Shown: positions 1-8,588 of the stretch, piece by piece | Layout of the letters: every line of letters starts with the position of its first letter | How positions within the stretch are numbered: position 1 is the stretch's first letter | From: Parvibaculum sp039973015 | Lineage (GTDB): Bacteria > Pseudomonadota > Alphaproteobacteria > Parvibaculales > Parvibaculaceae | DNA length: 64,000 nt | Direction: 5' to 3' | Assembly (NCBI RefSeq): GCF_039973015.1 | Contig: NZ_JBDWLT010000005.1 | Span: forward strand, 90,507-154,506 | Translations under genes and position numbers: made by a program | The notes under the pieces: model-generated | Databases searched by the model: none | Told to the model about the DNA's origin: nothing | The model's input: the letters and a program-made list of their open reading frames with translations, nothing else

Positions 1-60
1 CTCGCCCATCCGAAATGGCGGCTCAGCCTCCAGACGCACAAGTTGATCGGTATTCCCTGA
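1..60 (+). CDS. queE: 7-carboxy-7-deazaguanine synthase, C-terminal 19 residues (partial)
   Basis: Only the last 19 codons and the TGA stop are in the window. The peptide ends W-R-L-S-L-Q-T-H-K-L-I-G-I-P, which is the characteristic C-terminus of QueE, the radical-SAM enzyme that converts 6-carboxytetrahydropterin to 7-carboxy-7-deazaguanine in queuosine synthesis. The stop codon shares one base with the ATG of queD (TGATG), so the two are probably translationally coupled. The catalytic part lies outside the window, so the call rests on the tail and on the queD-queF neighbours. Confidence 0.8.
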   Translation, partial: LAHPKWRLSLQTHKLIGIP

Positions 61-428
61 TGCGAATCTACAAAGAGTTCTTTTTCGATGCGGCCCACTT
101 CCTTCCCTATGCGGAGGAAGGTCACCCCAACCGGCGGATGCATGGACATTCATTCCGCGTCGTCGTCTGGCTGTCAGGCAAACCCGACATCTCGACGGGC
201 CTCGTGCGTCATTTCGAGGATCTCGAACGCGAAGTCATGGCTGTGCGCGAAAAACTCGACCATCATCTTCTCAACGAAATCGAAGGTCTGGATCTGCCAA
301 CGCTGGAACATATCGCAGCCTGGATATGGCGTGAACTTGCGGCCCCTCTGCCCGAAATCGCACGGGTCGAGATCCATCGGGCGTCTTGCCGGGAAGGCTG
401 CGTCTATGACGGCCCGGAAGCTGAGTAG
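60..428 (+). CDS. queD: 6-carboxytetrahydropterin synthase family protein, QueD-like, divergent active site
   Basis: The 122-residue product has the PTPS/QueD fold signature. Zinc-ligand histidines are visible at H13 (D-A-A-H-F), H28 and H30 (M-H-G-H-S-F), and there is an L-D-H-H-L-L-N-E-I segment at 66-74. Known QueD enzymes make 6-carboxytetrahydropterin from dihydroneopterin triphosphate. Two residues expected from E. coli QueD are not seen: the Cys four positions before the first H of HGH is Asn24, and the Glu before the C-terminal T-C-x3-C is Ala108 in A-S-C-R-E-G-C. The ATG at 60 is preferred to one at 15 because it overlaps the queE stop and gives the usual N-terminus. Between queE and queF it is probably still a queuosine-pathway protein, but its activity is uncertain. 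Confidence 0.8.
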   Translation: MRIYKEFFFDAAHFLPYAEEGHPNRRMHGHSFRVVVWLSGKPDISTGLVRHFEDLEREVMAVREKLDHHLLNEIEGLDLPTLEHIAAWIWRELAAPLPEIARVEIHRASCREGCVYDGPEAE

Positions 429-438
429 GAAACACGAG

Positions 439-915
439 ATGGCGAAGGCACCGAAAAAAACTGCGGCGAAAGGCGTCACCCTGCTCGGAACAGCAACGCC
501 TGTTCCCTCCTCTCCCGAGGATGCGATTCTGGAACGCGTACCCAATCCCCATGCAGACTCGAATTACGTCGCGCGCTTCACCGTTCCCGAATTCACTTCC
601 ATCTGTCCGGTAACCGGGCAGCCTGACTTCGCGCATCTCGTCATCGACTATGTGCCGGGCAAATGGCTGGTCGAATCCAAATCGCTGAAACTCTACATGC
701 AGTCCTTCCGCAATCACGGCGCCTTCCACGAGGACTGCACCGTGGCCATCGGCAAGCGTCTCGCCACGCTTCTCGTCCCGAAATGGATCAGAATAGGCGG
801 ATACTGGTATCCGCGCGGCGGCATCCCTATCGACGTCTTCTGGCAGAAGGGAAAGCTGCCGGCAGGCGTATGGATCCCGGATCAAGGCGTAGCGCCCTAT
901 CGCGGCCGCGGCTGA
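439..915 (+). CDS. queF: NADPH-dependent 7-cyano-7-deazaguanine reductase
   Basis: This 158-residue protein is a unimodal (YkvM-type) QueF, which reduces preQ0 to preQ1 in the cytoplasm using NADPH. The nucleophilic Cys56 lies in F-T-S-I-C-P-V-T-G-Q-P-D, with the general acid Asp63. The QueF motif E-S-K-S-L-K-L-Y appears at 79-86, and F-H-E-D-C follows near 96-100. A GGAAACACGAG stretch precedes the ATG, 10 bases after the queD stop, so queE-queD-queF form one operon. The frame is open upstream, but that part overlaps queD and is not coding. Length is normal for the short QueF class. Confidence 0.95.
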   Translation: MAKAPKKTAAKGVTLLGTATPVPSSPEDAILERVPNPHADSNYVARFTVPEFTSICPVTGQPDFAHLVIDYVPGKWLVESKSLKLYMQSFRNHGAFHEDCTVAIGKRLATLLVPKWIRIGGYWYPRGGIPIDVFWQKGKLPAGVWIPDQGVAPYRGRG

Positions 916-1016
916 CCGGCCGATTTCCCGCTTTTCAATTAAGTTTTAATTTACGCCCGGATTCTAGTCTGTCAGCCGGGGGAACAGAACGCGGATAGCA
1001 TGAGCCGTCCGCGCGC

Positions 1017-2411
1017 ATGGAGTGTTCCGACGTGCCGCAGAAAAAACGGATGACGGAAAATCCGGAAGCGGATCACGTCAGACGCGAACTGAATGCGGCG
1101 TTCCACGAGTCGCTTTTCCCTATCTCCATATCTGTCGCGGTCCTGTTCGTGATTTTCGCCGTTGCGCACGCACTCGTACTGCCCGCCGATCTACGCCGAG
1201 AAATGATCGCCATTGCGCTCGGTAGTGCTGCAATATCTGCGGCGATAGGTTTTGGCGTCAAATCGGGACCTCTGGATATACGTTTTTCTCTCGCCGCCGG
1301 ATTTACGCTCGTCGGGTTATGCGTGTTGAACTCGGCCATCCAGATGTATCTGACGGACGATGTGCATCAATCGACCAATTTCGGCCTCCTGCTCGTCGCC
1401 ATGGGGCTCTTCTTCCTTTCCCGCTTTCACCTTCTCCTTTCTTTCCTTCTCATCCTGTCTATCTGGCTCGCCTCGGCGTATCTAACCACCGGGTTCGAGC
1501 GTGAAGCCCTCCATTTCAGTTTCATGATGTTCATGGCGATGGCCATGGCCACGCTTGCGCAGGATATCCGTCTCCGCAGCAATCGACGCCTGATTGCAAT
1601 GCGTGCCGATGCCGCCGTGCGCGAGGAAAAGCTGGCGAATGCACTCGCCAAGGCACAGCTTTTTGCCTCCGTTGAACGTGAGAACAAGGCGAAGACGGAG
1701 TTCCTTGCCAATATGAGTCATGAACTGCGTACGCCGCTCAACGCAATCCTCGGTTTTTCCGAGACCATGCAAAAGGAAATCTTCGGCCCGCTCGGCAGTC
1801 CCCGCTATCTGGGTTACAGCCACGACATCCACAATGCCGGCTCACACCTGCTTTCACTCGTGAATGACATCCTTGATCTTTCGCGCATTGAACTCGACGG
1901 CCTCGCCATCACACCGCACAAGATCGACTTCGCGCGCGTCTGCAACAACTGTCTCGCCATCGTTCGCGGGCGTGCGGAACGAGGAAATGTGAAACTCATC
2001 TTCGATTCCGTGCCACCCTTCCCGATCATTGAGACCGACGAGCGCCGTCTGAAACAGGTTCTGATCAATCTGCTCAACAATGCGGTGAAGTTCACGCCCG
2101 CAGGCGGATCGGTCACAATGGAACTGTCGGCAACACCGGATGGTGGCGCGGTTATCCGTATTCGCGATACCGGTATCGGAATGTCGAAAGAAGAGGTCGA
2201 ACAGGCACTCACGCCCTTCTGGCAGGCCGATGCCGGGCTCGACCGTGCCTTCGAAGGCGCAGGCCTCGGGCTTGCCCTTGTTACAGAGCTGCTTCGCATG
2301 ATGAAAGGCCGCTTCACGCTCGAAAGCGAGCCGGGCGCCGGTACGATAGCGACCGTCACGTTGCCGCGCTCGGTCATCACCCTGCCTGCAAGCGAAAGCG
2401 CGGTGGCCTGA
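1017..2411 (+). CDS. membrane-bound sensor histidine kinase
   Basis: The 464-residue protein begins with about 30 charged residues, then five or six hydrophobic segments between roughly 35 and 185 (a 7TM-like or MASE-like sensor I cannot assign). A short helical linker leads to a HisKA domain with the phospho-accepting His235 in F-L-A-N-M-S-H-E-L-R-T-P-L. The HATPase domain shows the N box (L-I-N-L-L-N-N-A-V-K-F), G1 (D-T-G-I-G-M) and G2 (G-A-G-L-G-L-A-L-V). There is no receiver domain and no adjacent response regulator, so it is an orphan kinase of the alphaproteobacterial PleC/DivJ-like HisKA type. The signal and partner are unknown. Weak Shine-Dalgarno context leaves the exact start uncertain; ATG 1050 is an alternative. 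Confidence 0.85.
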   Translation: MECSDVPQKKRMTENPEADHVRRELNAAFHESLFPISISVAVLFVIFAVAHALVLPADLRREMIAIALGSAAISAAIGFGVKSGPLDIRFSLAAGFTLVGLCVLNSAIQMYLTDDVHQSTNFGLLLVAMGLFFLSRFHLLLSFLLILSIWLASAYLTTGFEREALHFSFMMFMAMAMATLAQDIRLRSNRRLIAMRADAAVREEKLANALAKAQLFASVERENKAKTEFLANMSHELRTPLNAILGFSETMQKEIFGPLGSPRYLGYSHDIHNAGSHLLSLVNDILDLSRIELDGLAITPHKIDFARVCNNCLAIVRGRAERGNVKLIFDSVPPFPIIETDERRLKQVLINLLNNAVKFTPAGGSVTMELSATPDGGAVIRIRDTGIGMSKEEVEQALTPFWQADAGLDRAFEGAGLGLALVTELLRMMKGRFTLESEPGAGTIATVTLPRSVITLPASESAVA

Positions 2412-2422
2412 GCCGTCTTTGT

Positions 2423-3775
2423 CTAAGCTGCCTTGGCCTGTGCGTTGCGAATCGTCTCGTCCTTGTATTTCGACGCATCGGTCGTGTATTCCGCGTGACC
2501 ATACTCGACCAGCAGACGATCTATTTTCCTGATCAGGCGGCGGTCCGTCGCCTGGCGGAGCGCGGGAATACGCAACGCAAGCCCATAGAGCTTTTCCCGT
2601 CCGAAAACGAAAATTCCGAGCGCAATGAAGACCGGAAAATCATAGGGCCGCAACTGAACGCCCATGAGCCTGGCCTTGCCCGTCTTGTCGCCGCGCAGGA
2701 AGGCGCGATTGAAATAGACGCGCGCGAATACGCGCTCCAGAGCGTTGAAGATACGGCTCTTGAGCGAGCGATCCGAGGGGAAATAGGCCGCCATCGTGGC
2801 CCGCACCAGAGCACCGCAGGTTTCGTCGTCATAACCGTCGCGCAACGTCCCCGAATAGACCGCCATCGCCTCGTAAATGCCTTGCGGCGTCGTGGGCAAC
2901 AGGTCTTCGGGCAGACCAAGCAACCAGCAGCGATAACGGTTGAATTCCACGAAGGCGCGCTCTGCAGGCGTGAATTCCATGCGTCCTTCGCGGATCATCT
3001 GGAAGGCAAGCAGGAAGACGGCAATGGTGCCCGCCGGCATCTGGTCCACCTGCGGTACCGGAATGCCATAAGTCGCCACATCCCACGAGCGTCCGCTCCT
3101 GAGAATGTTGTAGCGCACCATGGAATGCATAAGCCGCACCATGGCAGCCGCCTTGAAGCCGGTTCCGAAGCGCTCCAGCGCGCCGGGCAGCGATGTAGTT
3201 GTAAAGAAGCTCGCCGTCTCCTTGATCCGGCGCACCGCTGTCTCGTGCGACAGCGTGCCGGTCATCGCCATGGGGAGCGCGGAATATTTGTTGAGGAAGG
3301 TCGCCACAAAAGCGCCCCGCACAACGAAGGGCGCGAGATTGGCCGTCGGGTTGCGGCTTACCCGCGCGCCCTCCTCGATCATGCTCATGTCGATCCAGTC
3401 CGGCGTCGCTTCCATTTCGCGGATGAAGGCGACAAGCTCGCGCGGTGCGTCGGCTACGTTTTCCACGCCCTTGTCGCAAGCCTCGGTCAGCATGGCAATT
3501 AGCCCGCGAAAGCCGTATTCCGGCATCAGCGCCGCATAGGCGTCGGATGTGGCGTCGCCCAGCATCGTATAGGCACGGGCGCGCGCAACGGTTTCGGGGT
3601 TCGAGAGAAGCCGCGTGCGTTCCTTGCGGTCGTTCTCGTTCAGCTGCATGCATGGATCGTCCAGACCCCCCGCAAAGCGCTCCGGCGTGATTGTGAAATC
3701 CACCTTGCCGTACATCTCGGGCAGGTCTTCGCGCTGGGCCGCGACCCGTGCTTCGAGCGCTGTGAGGCTTTCCAT
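2423..3775 (-). CDS. oxygenase MpaB family protein (DUF2236)
   Basis: This 450-residue protein matches the DUF2236/MpaB-Lcp fold, whose characterised members include latex-clearing protein and fungal MpaB, haem-b dependent oxygenases or cleaving enzymes. The region around residues 90-225 is family-typical, including P-F-V-V-R-G-A-F-V-A-T-F, L-S-H-E-T-A-V-R-R-I-K-E-T and a conserved M-H-S-M-V-R with His217. The start is the ATG at 3775 because GGAGGGACGG precedes it; a TTG 12 bases earlier has no site. It is divergent from a TetR regulator with a palindrome between them, and near acyl-CoA dehydrogenase and enoyl-CoA hydratase genes. This suggests a regulated role in degrading a hydrophobic substrate, but the substrate cannot be read from sequence. 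Confidence 0.82.
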   Translation of the reverse strand: MESLTALEARVAAQREDLPEMYGKVDFTITPERFAGGLDDPCMQLNENDRKERTRLLSNPETVARARAYTMLGDATSDAYAALMPEYGFRGLIAMLTEACDKGVENVADAPRELVAFIREMEATPDWIDMSMIEEGARVSRNPTANLAPFVVRGAFVATFLNKYSALPMAMTGTLSHETAVRRIKETASFFTTTSLPGALERFGTGFKAAAMVRLMHSMVRYNILRSGRSWDVATYGIPVPQVDQMPAGTIAVFLLAFQMIREGRMEFTPAERAFVEFNRYRCWLLGLPEDLLPTTPQGIYEAMAVYSGTLRDGYDDETCGALVRATMAAYFPSDRSLKSRIFNALERVFARVYFNRAFLRGDKTGKARLMGVQLRPYDFPVFIALGIFVFGREKLYGLALRIPALRQATDRRLIRKIDRLLVEYGHAEYTTDASKYKDETIRNAQAKAA

Positions 3776-3785
3776 CCGTCCCTCC

Positions 3786-3824
3786 AAAACTTACGATTCA
3801 TAAGTTATATTTTGTAAGTTATAC
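3786..3824. promoter_or_regulatory. Divergent operator for the TetR-family regulator
   Basis: The 71-bp gap between the DUF2236 gene and the tetR gene is AT-rich against a GC-rich background. It contains the inverted arms AACTTAC (3788-3794) and GTAAGTT (3814-3820). It also has two near-identical direct units, ATAAGTTAT (3800-3808) and GTAAGTTAT (3814-3822). Repeated TAAGTTAT blocks in a divergent promoter are typical of TetR auto-operators. Assignment to the adjacent TetR is inference. Confidence 0.6.
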
Positions 3825-3846
3825 TCGGGGCGTAATTGGAGCAAGC

Positions 3847-4485
3847 ATGAATCGATCCGCAAAGACCTCTCCAAAGATCACCGGGCCCGTTTCCCGCCGC
3901 CGGATGAGCGTCGAGAAGCGGCGTGAGCAGATCATGGATGCTGTCCGTGACCTCGCGGATGCCGAGGGTTTTCACGCTGTCACGCTCGACCGGGTGGCCG
4001 AAGCCTGCGGGATCACGCGCACCCTCATCTACCAGCAATTCGGCAATCTTTCGGGCCTGCTGCTCGCGATGGTGGACCGGGAGTATGCGCGTGCCGCCGA
4101 AGACTTCGCCAAGGCCGCTTCCCGCACGCCGGTCAAAGGCCAGTCTCGCTATGCGGCGGGCGTGGCGGGCGTCATTGAAGCCGTGGACGCTTCGCCTGCC
4201 ACCTGGCGGATGCTGCTCATGCCGAGCCAGGGCGGCCCGCCCGAGCTTTATGAGAGGCTGGAGCAAGCCCGCGACCTGACACAGGAGCATCTGGCTTCAG
4301 CTCTCGCCGCGGGCGGCGTTGACGCGGCAAACACCGCCAATCCCGACCCGGAACTTGCCGTGCGAATGCTTCTTGCCGTGTCGCAGGAGCTTGTCCACCT
4401 CCGGCTCACCCGGCCAAAGACCCACACGCCTGAAAGGCTTGTCGCTCAGGCCGAGTGGCTGATCAAGGTCATGTTCCCGCACTGA
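3847..4485 (+). CDS. TetR/AcrR family transcriptional regulator
   Basis: The 212-residue protein has an N-terminal TetR DNA-binding domain at roughly residues 25-75, with the pattern R-R-E-Q-I-M-D-A-V, G-F-H-A-V-T-L-D-R-V-A-E-A-C-G-I-T-R-T-L-I-Y-Q-Q-F. A variable ligand-binding half follows. A GGAG ribosome site lies just before the ATG. It is transcribed away from the DUF2236 oxygenase gene across a shared AT-rich palindromic region, so it most likely represses itself and that gene. The ligand is unknown; a lipid or acyl-CoA would fit the neighbouring acyl-CoA dehydrogenase and enoyl-CoA hydratase but is speculation. Confidence 0.9.
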   Translation: MNRSAKTSPKITGPVSRRRMSVEKRREQIMDAVRDLADAEGFHAVTLDRVAEACGITRTLIYQQFGNLSGLLLAMVDREYARAAEDFAKAASRTPVKGQSRYAAGVAGVIEAVDASPATWRMLLMPSQGGPPELYERLEQARDLTQEHLASALAAGGVDAANTANPDPELAVRMLLAVSQELVHLRLTRPKTHTPERLVAQAEWLIKVMFPH

Positions 4486-4503
4486 TCCGGCAGAAGGCCA
4501 CTA

Positions 4504-5673
4504 CTAGTGCGACGACTTGGCTGTCCAGTCGCGCTTGATCTTCTTTGCGAGCGACCATTTGTGAACTTCGGTCGGACCGTCATAGATGCGGAAGGCGCGA
4601 ATCTCGCGGAACATCTTTTCCACGATCGTATCGCCCGATACGCCCATTCCGCCCATGACCTGCACGCAGCGGTCCGCGATCCGCATCAGCGCTTCGGAAA
4701 CGGCGACCTTCGCCATCGAACTTTCCGCCGTGCCGAGCGAGCCCGTATCGAGCACGCTCGCACACCAGTCGATCATCAGTTCGGCCTGTTTCAAGTCGAT
4801 CAGGTTTTCCGCCAGCATGAAGCCGACGCCCTCATGGTCGATCAGCGGCTTGCCGAAAGCGTGACGGCGATTGGCGTAGTTCGTTGCGATTTCGTTTGCC
4901 CGGATGCAGCCGCCAAGCCAGCGCATGCAATGCGAAAGGCGCGCGGGGCTCAGTCTGATCTGTGCGTATTTGAAGCCCTCGCCGCTGTCGCCGAGCATCT
5001 GGTCGGCAGGGACGCGCAATTCGTCGATGACAACGGTCGCATGGCCACCCGGCATCGAATTGTCGATTGTATCGAGTACGCGCTCGATACGGATCGAGGG
5101 GTGCGGCAGGTCGACCAGAAACATGCAGGCGCCATCGTCGCCCTTGGCCATGACGATGCCGACCTTCGCGCCTTCCGCGCCGGTGATGAATGTCTTGCGC
5201 CCATTGATGACCCAGTGATTGCCGTCCTGACGGCAGGTCGTTTTCATCATCGAGGGGTCGGAGCCCGCCCCGCCCTCGTCTGCCGGCTCCGTCATGAAGA
5301 AAGCGGAACGCGCATCGCCGGAGACAAGCTGCTTGAGAAACCGGCTCTTGATATCGGGGCTGCCGATCTTCCCGAGAAGATACATGTTGCCCTCATCCGG
5401 CGCGCCCGTGTTGCAGGCAACGGGGCCGAGCGGTGAAAGGCCGGTCATACGCAGAACGAGCGCCGTTTCGAGCTGCGTCAGATGGCTGCCGTCTTCGAGG
5501 ATGTGCGGCGTCATGACGCCTGCGGCTCTCGCCTTGTCGCGCAGTTCGGCGACCAGCTCTTCCGTCGGGCCGTGGGCCGTGCAGCGGGGATCTCGCTCGA
5601 AAGGAGCGACCACGTTGCGCACGAATGCCTCGACCTTCGCGGCTATCGCCTCCGCCCTGCCTTCCACTGCCAT
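4504..5673 (-). CDS. acyl-CoA dehydrogenase family protein
   Basis: The protein (389 residues from ATG 5673) has the three-domain acyl-CoA dehydrogenase layout. It shows F-M-T-E-P-A-D-E-G-G-A-G-S-D-P in the FAD-binding middle domain, a Q-V-M-G-G-M-G-V-S-G-D-T segment, and an F-R-I-Y-D-G-P-T-E-V-H-K C-terminal motif. The last resembles the ACAD10/11-like branch rather than short-chain enzymes. It should oxidise an acyl-CoA to the 2-enoyl-CoA, passing electrons to ETF. Three in-frame ATGs (5724, 5685, 5673) are possible; 5673 has the best-spaced GGGAA. Together with the enoyl-CoA hydratase divergent from it at 5926, it suggests a beta-oxidation-type locus. Confidence 0.9.
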   Translation of the reverse strand: MAVEGRAEAIAAKVEAFVRNVVAPFERDPRCTAHGPTEELVAELRDKARAAGVMTPHILEDGSHLTQLETALVLRMTGLSPLGPVACNTGAPDEGNMYLLGKIGSPDIKSRFLKQLVSGDARSAFFMTEPADEGGAGSDPSMMKTTCRQDGNHWVINGRKTFITGAEGAKVGIVMAKGDDGACMFLVDLPHPSIRIERVLDTIDNSMPGGHATVVIDELRVPADQMLGDSGEGFKYAQIRLSPARLSHCMRWLGGCIRANEIATNYANRRHAFGKPLIDHEGVGFMLAENLIDLKQAELMIDWCASVLDTGSLGTAESSMAKVAVSEALMRIADRCVQVMGGMGVSGDTIVEKMFREIRAFRIYDGPTEVHKWSLAKKIKRDWTAKSSH

Positions 5674-5925
5674 CGCATTTCCCATTCTCTTCCGGCTTGC
5701 GCCTCTCCCTGCTGAAATCCCCATATCGCGCGCGCCGCGCCACTTCGATATGATCTCAGGCCTATAGCACAGCTGCGCCCCGACGACGCCACCTGACCGC
5801 CGTACTTTTCGCGCGCCCTTTTGTTACGCAACGTAAAGCAGCACATCTCGCGGCGGTCTTGTTTTCATTCGCAGGCCCGCTAAGACTTGTGCCAACGAAA
5901 CATCAAAAAGCCGGGAGAGAGATAC

Positions 5926-6738
5926 ATGGAAGAGCGTATCAAGACCACCATCACCGATGGCGTGGCCGATGTCCGGCTCGTGCGTGCCGACAAGATGAAT
6001 GCGCTCGACGATGCGATGTTCATGGCGCTGCTGGAAACCGGCGAGAAGCTGAAATCCGACAAGTCCGTGCGCGCCGTCGTCATCTCCGGTGAGGGCCGTG
6101 CTTTCTGCGCCGGTCTCGACATGGGCAATTTCGGCCGCATGGCGAGTGGCGAACGAGAGGCGAACAAGTCGGAAGTCACTGGCCGCCTCGAAGAGCGCAC
6201 ACATGGCATCGCAAACCGCGCACAATATGCGGCGCTGGTCTGGCGCGATGTGCCCGTGCCCGTGATCGCCGCCGTGCATGGCGTTGCCTTTGGCGGCGGG
6301 TTCCAGGTAGCGCTCGGTGCCGACATGCGCTTCGTCGCGCCCGGTACGCGCTTCTCGGTCATGGAAATCAAATGGGGCCTTGTGCCCGACATGGCAGGCA
6401 TGAGCCTGATGCGCAGCCTCGCCCGCGAAGACGTTATCCGCGATCTCACCTATACCGGCCGCATCTTCGAGGCCGACGACGCTCTCGCCTACGGCTTTGC
6501 GACCCGGCTTTGCGACGACCCCTATGCCGATGCACTCGCCACGGCGCGCGAGATTGCCGACAAGAGCCCGTCTGCCATCCGCGCCGCGAAGCGCATCCTG
6601 AACGCAGTGCCGGACAGCGACGCCGCTTCGATCCTCATGGCGGAGTCGGTTGAGCAGGACAAGCTTATCGGTGGCACCCACCAGAAAGAAGCCATCATGG
6701 CCAATCTGGAAAAGCGCCGTCCGAAATTCGCGGATTGA
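5926..6738 (+). CDS. enoyl-CoA hydratase/isomerase family protein
   Basis: The 270-residue product is a crotonase-fold protein. The first oxyanion-hole strand is seen as S-G-E-G-R-A-F-C-A-G-L-D-M and the second as H-G-V-A-F-G-G-G-F-Q-V-A-L-G-A-D, followed by the E-I-K-W-G-L-V-P-D-M segment. Members hydrate 2-enoyl-CoA or carry out related isomerase reactions. A strong GGGAGAGAGA ribosome site sits just before the ATG at 5926, which rules out the upstream in-frame start. It is divergent from the acyl-CoA dehydrogenase and could act on that enzyme's product. The usual Glu pair of classical hydratases is only partly recognisable, so the precise reaction is open. Confidence 0.9.
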   Translation: MEERIKTTITDGVADVRLVRADKMNALDDAMFMALLETGEKLKSDKSVRAVVISGEGRAFCAGLDMGNFGRMASGEREANKSEVTGRLEERTHGIANRAQYAALVWRDVPVPVIAAVHGVAFGGGFQVALGADMRFVAPGTRFSVMEIKWGLVPDMAGMSLMRSLAREDVIRDLTYTGRIFEADDALAYGFATRLCDDPYADALATAREIADKSPSAIRAAKRILNAVPDSDAASILMAESVEQDKLIGGTHQKEAIMANLEKRRPKFAD

Positions 6739-6831
6739 GGCCTTTGCCCAGGGTAGCGCGCTGACCCTGCGGATGAATTGTCTTCGTCCGCAGGGGGCTT
6801 CACGGCTGCGACAAACAAGCTCATTGGCTCC

Positions 6832-6863
6832 TTGCCCAATAAGATGCATTAGATATATATCTT
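6832..6863 (+). promoter_or_regulatory. cco promoter overlapped by an NsrR-like operator (site 1)
   Basis: A 23-bp imperfect palindrome at 6841-6863 reads AAGATGCATTA, central G, ATATATATCTT. It closely follows the published NsrR pattern of AAGATGYATTT and its mirror image. A -35 TTGCCC (6832-6837) and -10 ATATAT (6855-6860), 17 bp apart, place the operator across the spacer and -10, so a bound repressor would block RNA polymerase. The promoter faces ccoN, 80 bp away. No FNR-type TTGAT-N4-ATCAA box was seen here. An nsrR-like gene lies 6 kb downstream. Confidence 0.65.
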
Positions 6864-6940
6864 ATTGAGACGCATTCAGACGCCACGTCCGCAATGCGTT
6901 TCCGGCCGCTCCTGAAACAAGCACAAGAACTCGATGTCCC

Positions 6941-8584
6941 ATGGTTTCAACACTGACACGTAGTGAGCGGCAGGCAGCAATCGCCATCTCCGTTCTTGTC
7001 GCCATGTGCGGTCTCGCATTTGCAGCCCTCGGCCGGCACGATGTGCTGGAAATTCATGGCTTCCTGATTCTGGCCTTCGGACTTCTGTGTGCATTTACTG
7101 TCATTCATGGCTATTACGAACCCGAGCCAGCGCCGGAAAGACTGTCGAGCTACTATGACGCACCGATCAAGGCGGGGATCGCCCTGTCAATGGCGTGGGC
7201 GGTGTTCGCCATGTTCATCGGCGTGTGGGTAGCCTCGCTACTTGCCTGGCCCGAGCTTACATTCGATGAGGCATGGGCAAGTTTCGGGCGGCTTCGCCCG
7301 GTTCACACCACAGGCATTATCTTCGGGTTCGGTGGCAACGCTCTCATCTCAACCTCTTTCCATGTGATGCAACGTACATCGCGAGCGCGCATGCCAGACC
7401 AGTTCTCGGCCTGGTTCGTTCTTATCGGCTTCAACCTCTTCTGCCTGCTCTCCGTGACCGGATATCTGATGGGCGTCACACAGTCGAAGGAATATGCCGA
7501 GGCGGAATGGTACGCCGATATATGGCTCGTCATCGTCTGGGTGGTTTATTTCGTTCTCTACATCAGGACCATCGCCCGGCGAAAAGAGCCGCATATCTAT
7601 GTCGCCAACTGGTATTTCCTGGCGTTCATTCTCGTCGTGGCCATTCTGCATATCGTCAACAACATTGCCGTTCCGGTCTCTCTCGGCCACGCCAAGAGCT
7701 ACACCGTCTGGGCCGGCGTGCAGGATGCAATGGTGCAGTGGTGGTATGGGCACAATGCCGTCGCTTTCTTCCTGACGGCAGGATTTCTCGGCATGCTCTA
7801 TTATTACCTCCCCGTCAGGGCGCAACGGCCGATCTTTTCCTACAGGCTTTCGATCCTCAGCTTCTGGGGCATCACGTTCTTCTACATGTGGGCCGGCTCA
7901 CATCACCTCCACTACACGGCTCTGCCACATTGGGTGCAGACGCTGGGAATGACGTTTTCGGTGATGCTTCTGGTTCCCTCGTGGGCATCGGCCGGCAACG
8001 CATTGCTGACCCTCAACGGAGCCTGGCATCGGGTACGCGATGACGCGACACTTCGCTTCATGATGGTAGCGGCCGTGTTCTACGGCTTGTCCACTTTCGA
8101 GGGGTCGTTCATGGCGATCCGGCCGGTCAACTCGCTGTCGCATTATACGGACTGGACTGTCGGTCACGTTCACGCAGGTGCGCTCGGGTGGGTTGCCCTG
8201 ATCACATTCGGTTCTTTTTATACGCTGGTGCCCGGGCTGTGGAAGCGCGAGCGCATGTATTCTCCGGCGCTTGTTGAAGTCCACTTCTGGCTCGCGCTGG
8301 CGGGAACCCTCGTCTACATCTTCGCTATGTGGAACTCCGGCATCATTCAGGGTCTGATGTGGCGGACGTACACGGAAGAAGGCACCCTCGCCTATTCCTT
8401 CGTCGACTCTCTTGTCGCGATGTATCCCTACTACATTGCCCGGGCTTTTGGAGGACTTCTCTTCCTTATCGGCGCCGTCCTCGGTTCCTACAATATCTGG
8501 ATGACGGTGCGGGTTGCGCCCTTGGCCGCAGATCGCGGGTCGGACATTCCCGATTCCAGTGCCATTGCCGTTGCGGGGGAATGA
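6941..8584 (+). CDS. ccoN: cytochrome c oxidase cbb3-type, subunit I
   Basis: This 547-residue polytopic inner-membrane protein is the catalytic haem-copper subunit of a cbb3 oxidase. CuB ligands are seen as His271 (W-W-Y-G-H-N-A-V) and His321/His322 (W-A-G-S-H-H-L-H-Y), with the active-site Tyr315. His122 (R-P-V-H-T-T) and His409/His411 (G-H-V-H-A-G-A-L-G-W) match the haem ligand positions. It reduces oxygen using electrons from the c-type subunits; cbb3 enzymes also have modest NO reductase activity, a family-level fact. It heads the ccoNOQP operon, and an NsrR-like operator lies in its promoter. Ribosome-site context at ATG 6941 is weak. Confidence 0.96.
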   Translation: MVSTLTRSERQAAIAISVLVAMCGLAFAALGRHDVLEIHGFLILAFGLLCAFTVIHGYYEPEPAPERLSSYYDAPIKAGIALSMAWAVFAMFIGVWVASLLAWPELTFDEAWASFGRLRPVHTTGIIFGFGGNALISTSFHVMQRTSRARMPDQFSAWFVLIGFNLFCLLSVTGYLMGVTQSKEYAEAEWYADIWLVIVWVVYFVLYIRTIARRKEPHIYVANWYFLAFILVVAILHIVNNIAVPVSLGHAKSYTVWAGVQDAMVQWWYGHNAVAFFLTAGFLGMLYYYLPVRAQRPIFSYRLSILSFWGITFFYMWAGSHHLHYTALPHWVQTLGMTFSVMLLVPSWASAGNALLTLNGAWHRVRDDATLRFMMVAAVFYGLSTFEGSFMAIRPVNSLSHYTDWTVGHVHAGALGWVALITFGSFYTLVPGLWKRERMYSPALVEVHFWLALAGTLVYIFAMWNSGIIQGLMWRTYTEEGTLAYSFVDSLVAMYPYYIARAFGGLLFLIGAVLGSYNIWMTVRVAPLAADRGSDIPDSSAIAVAGE

Positions 8585-8588
8585 AGCA

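Noticed and set aside
916..1016. A CtrA-like TTAA-N-TTAA site in the gap before the histidine kinase
   Set aside because: The spacing between TTAA units is three bases, not the seven needed for CtrA.
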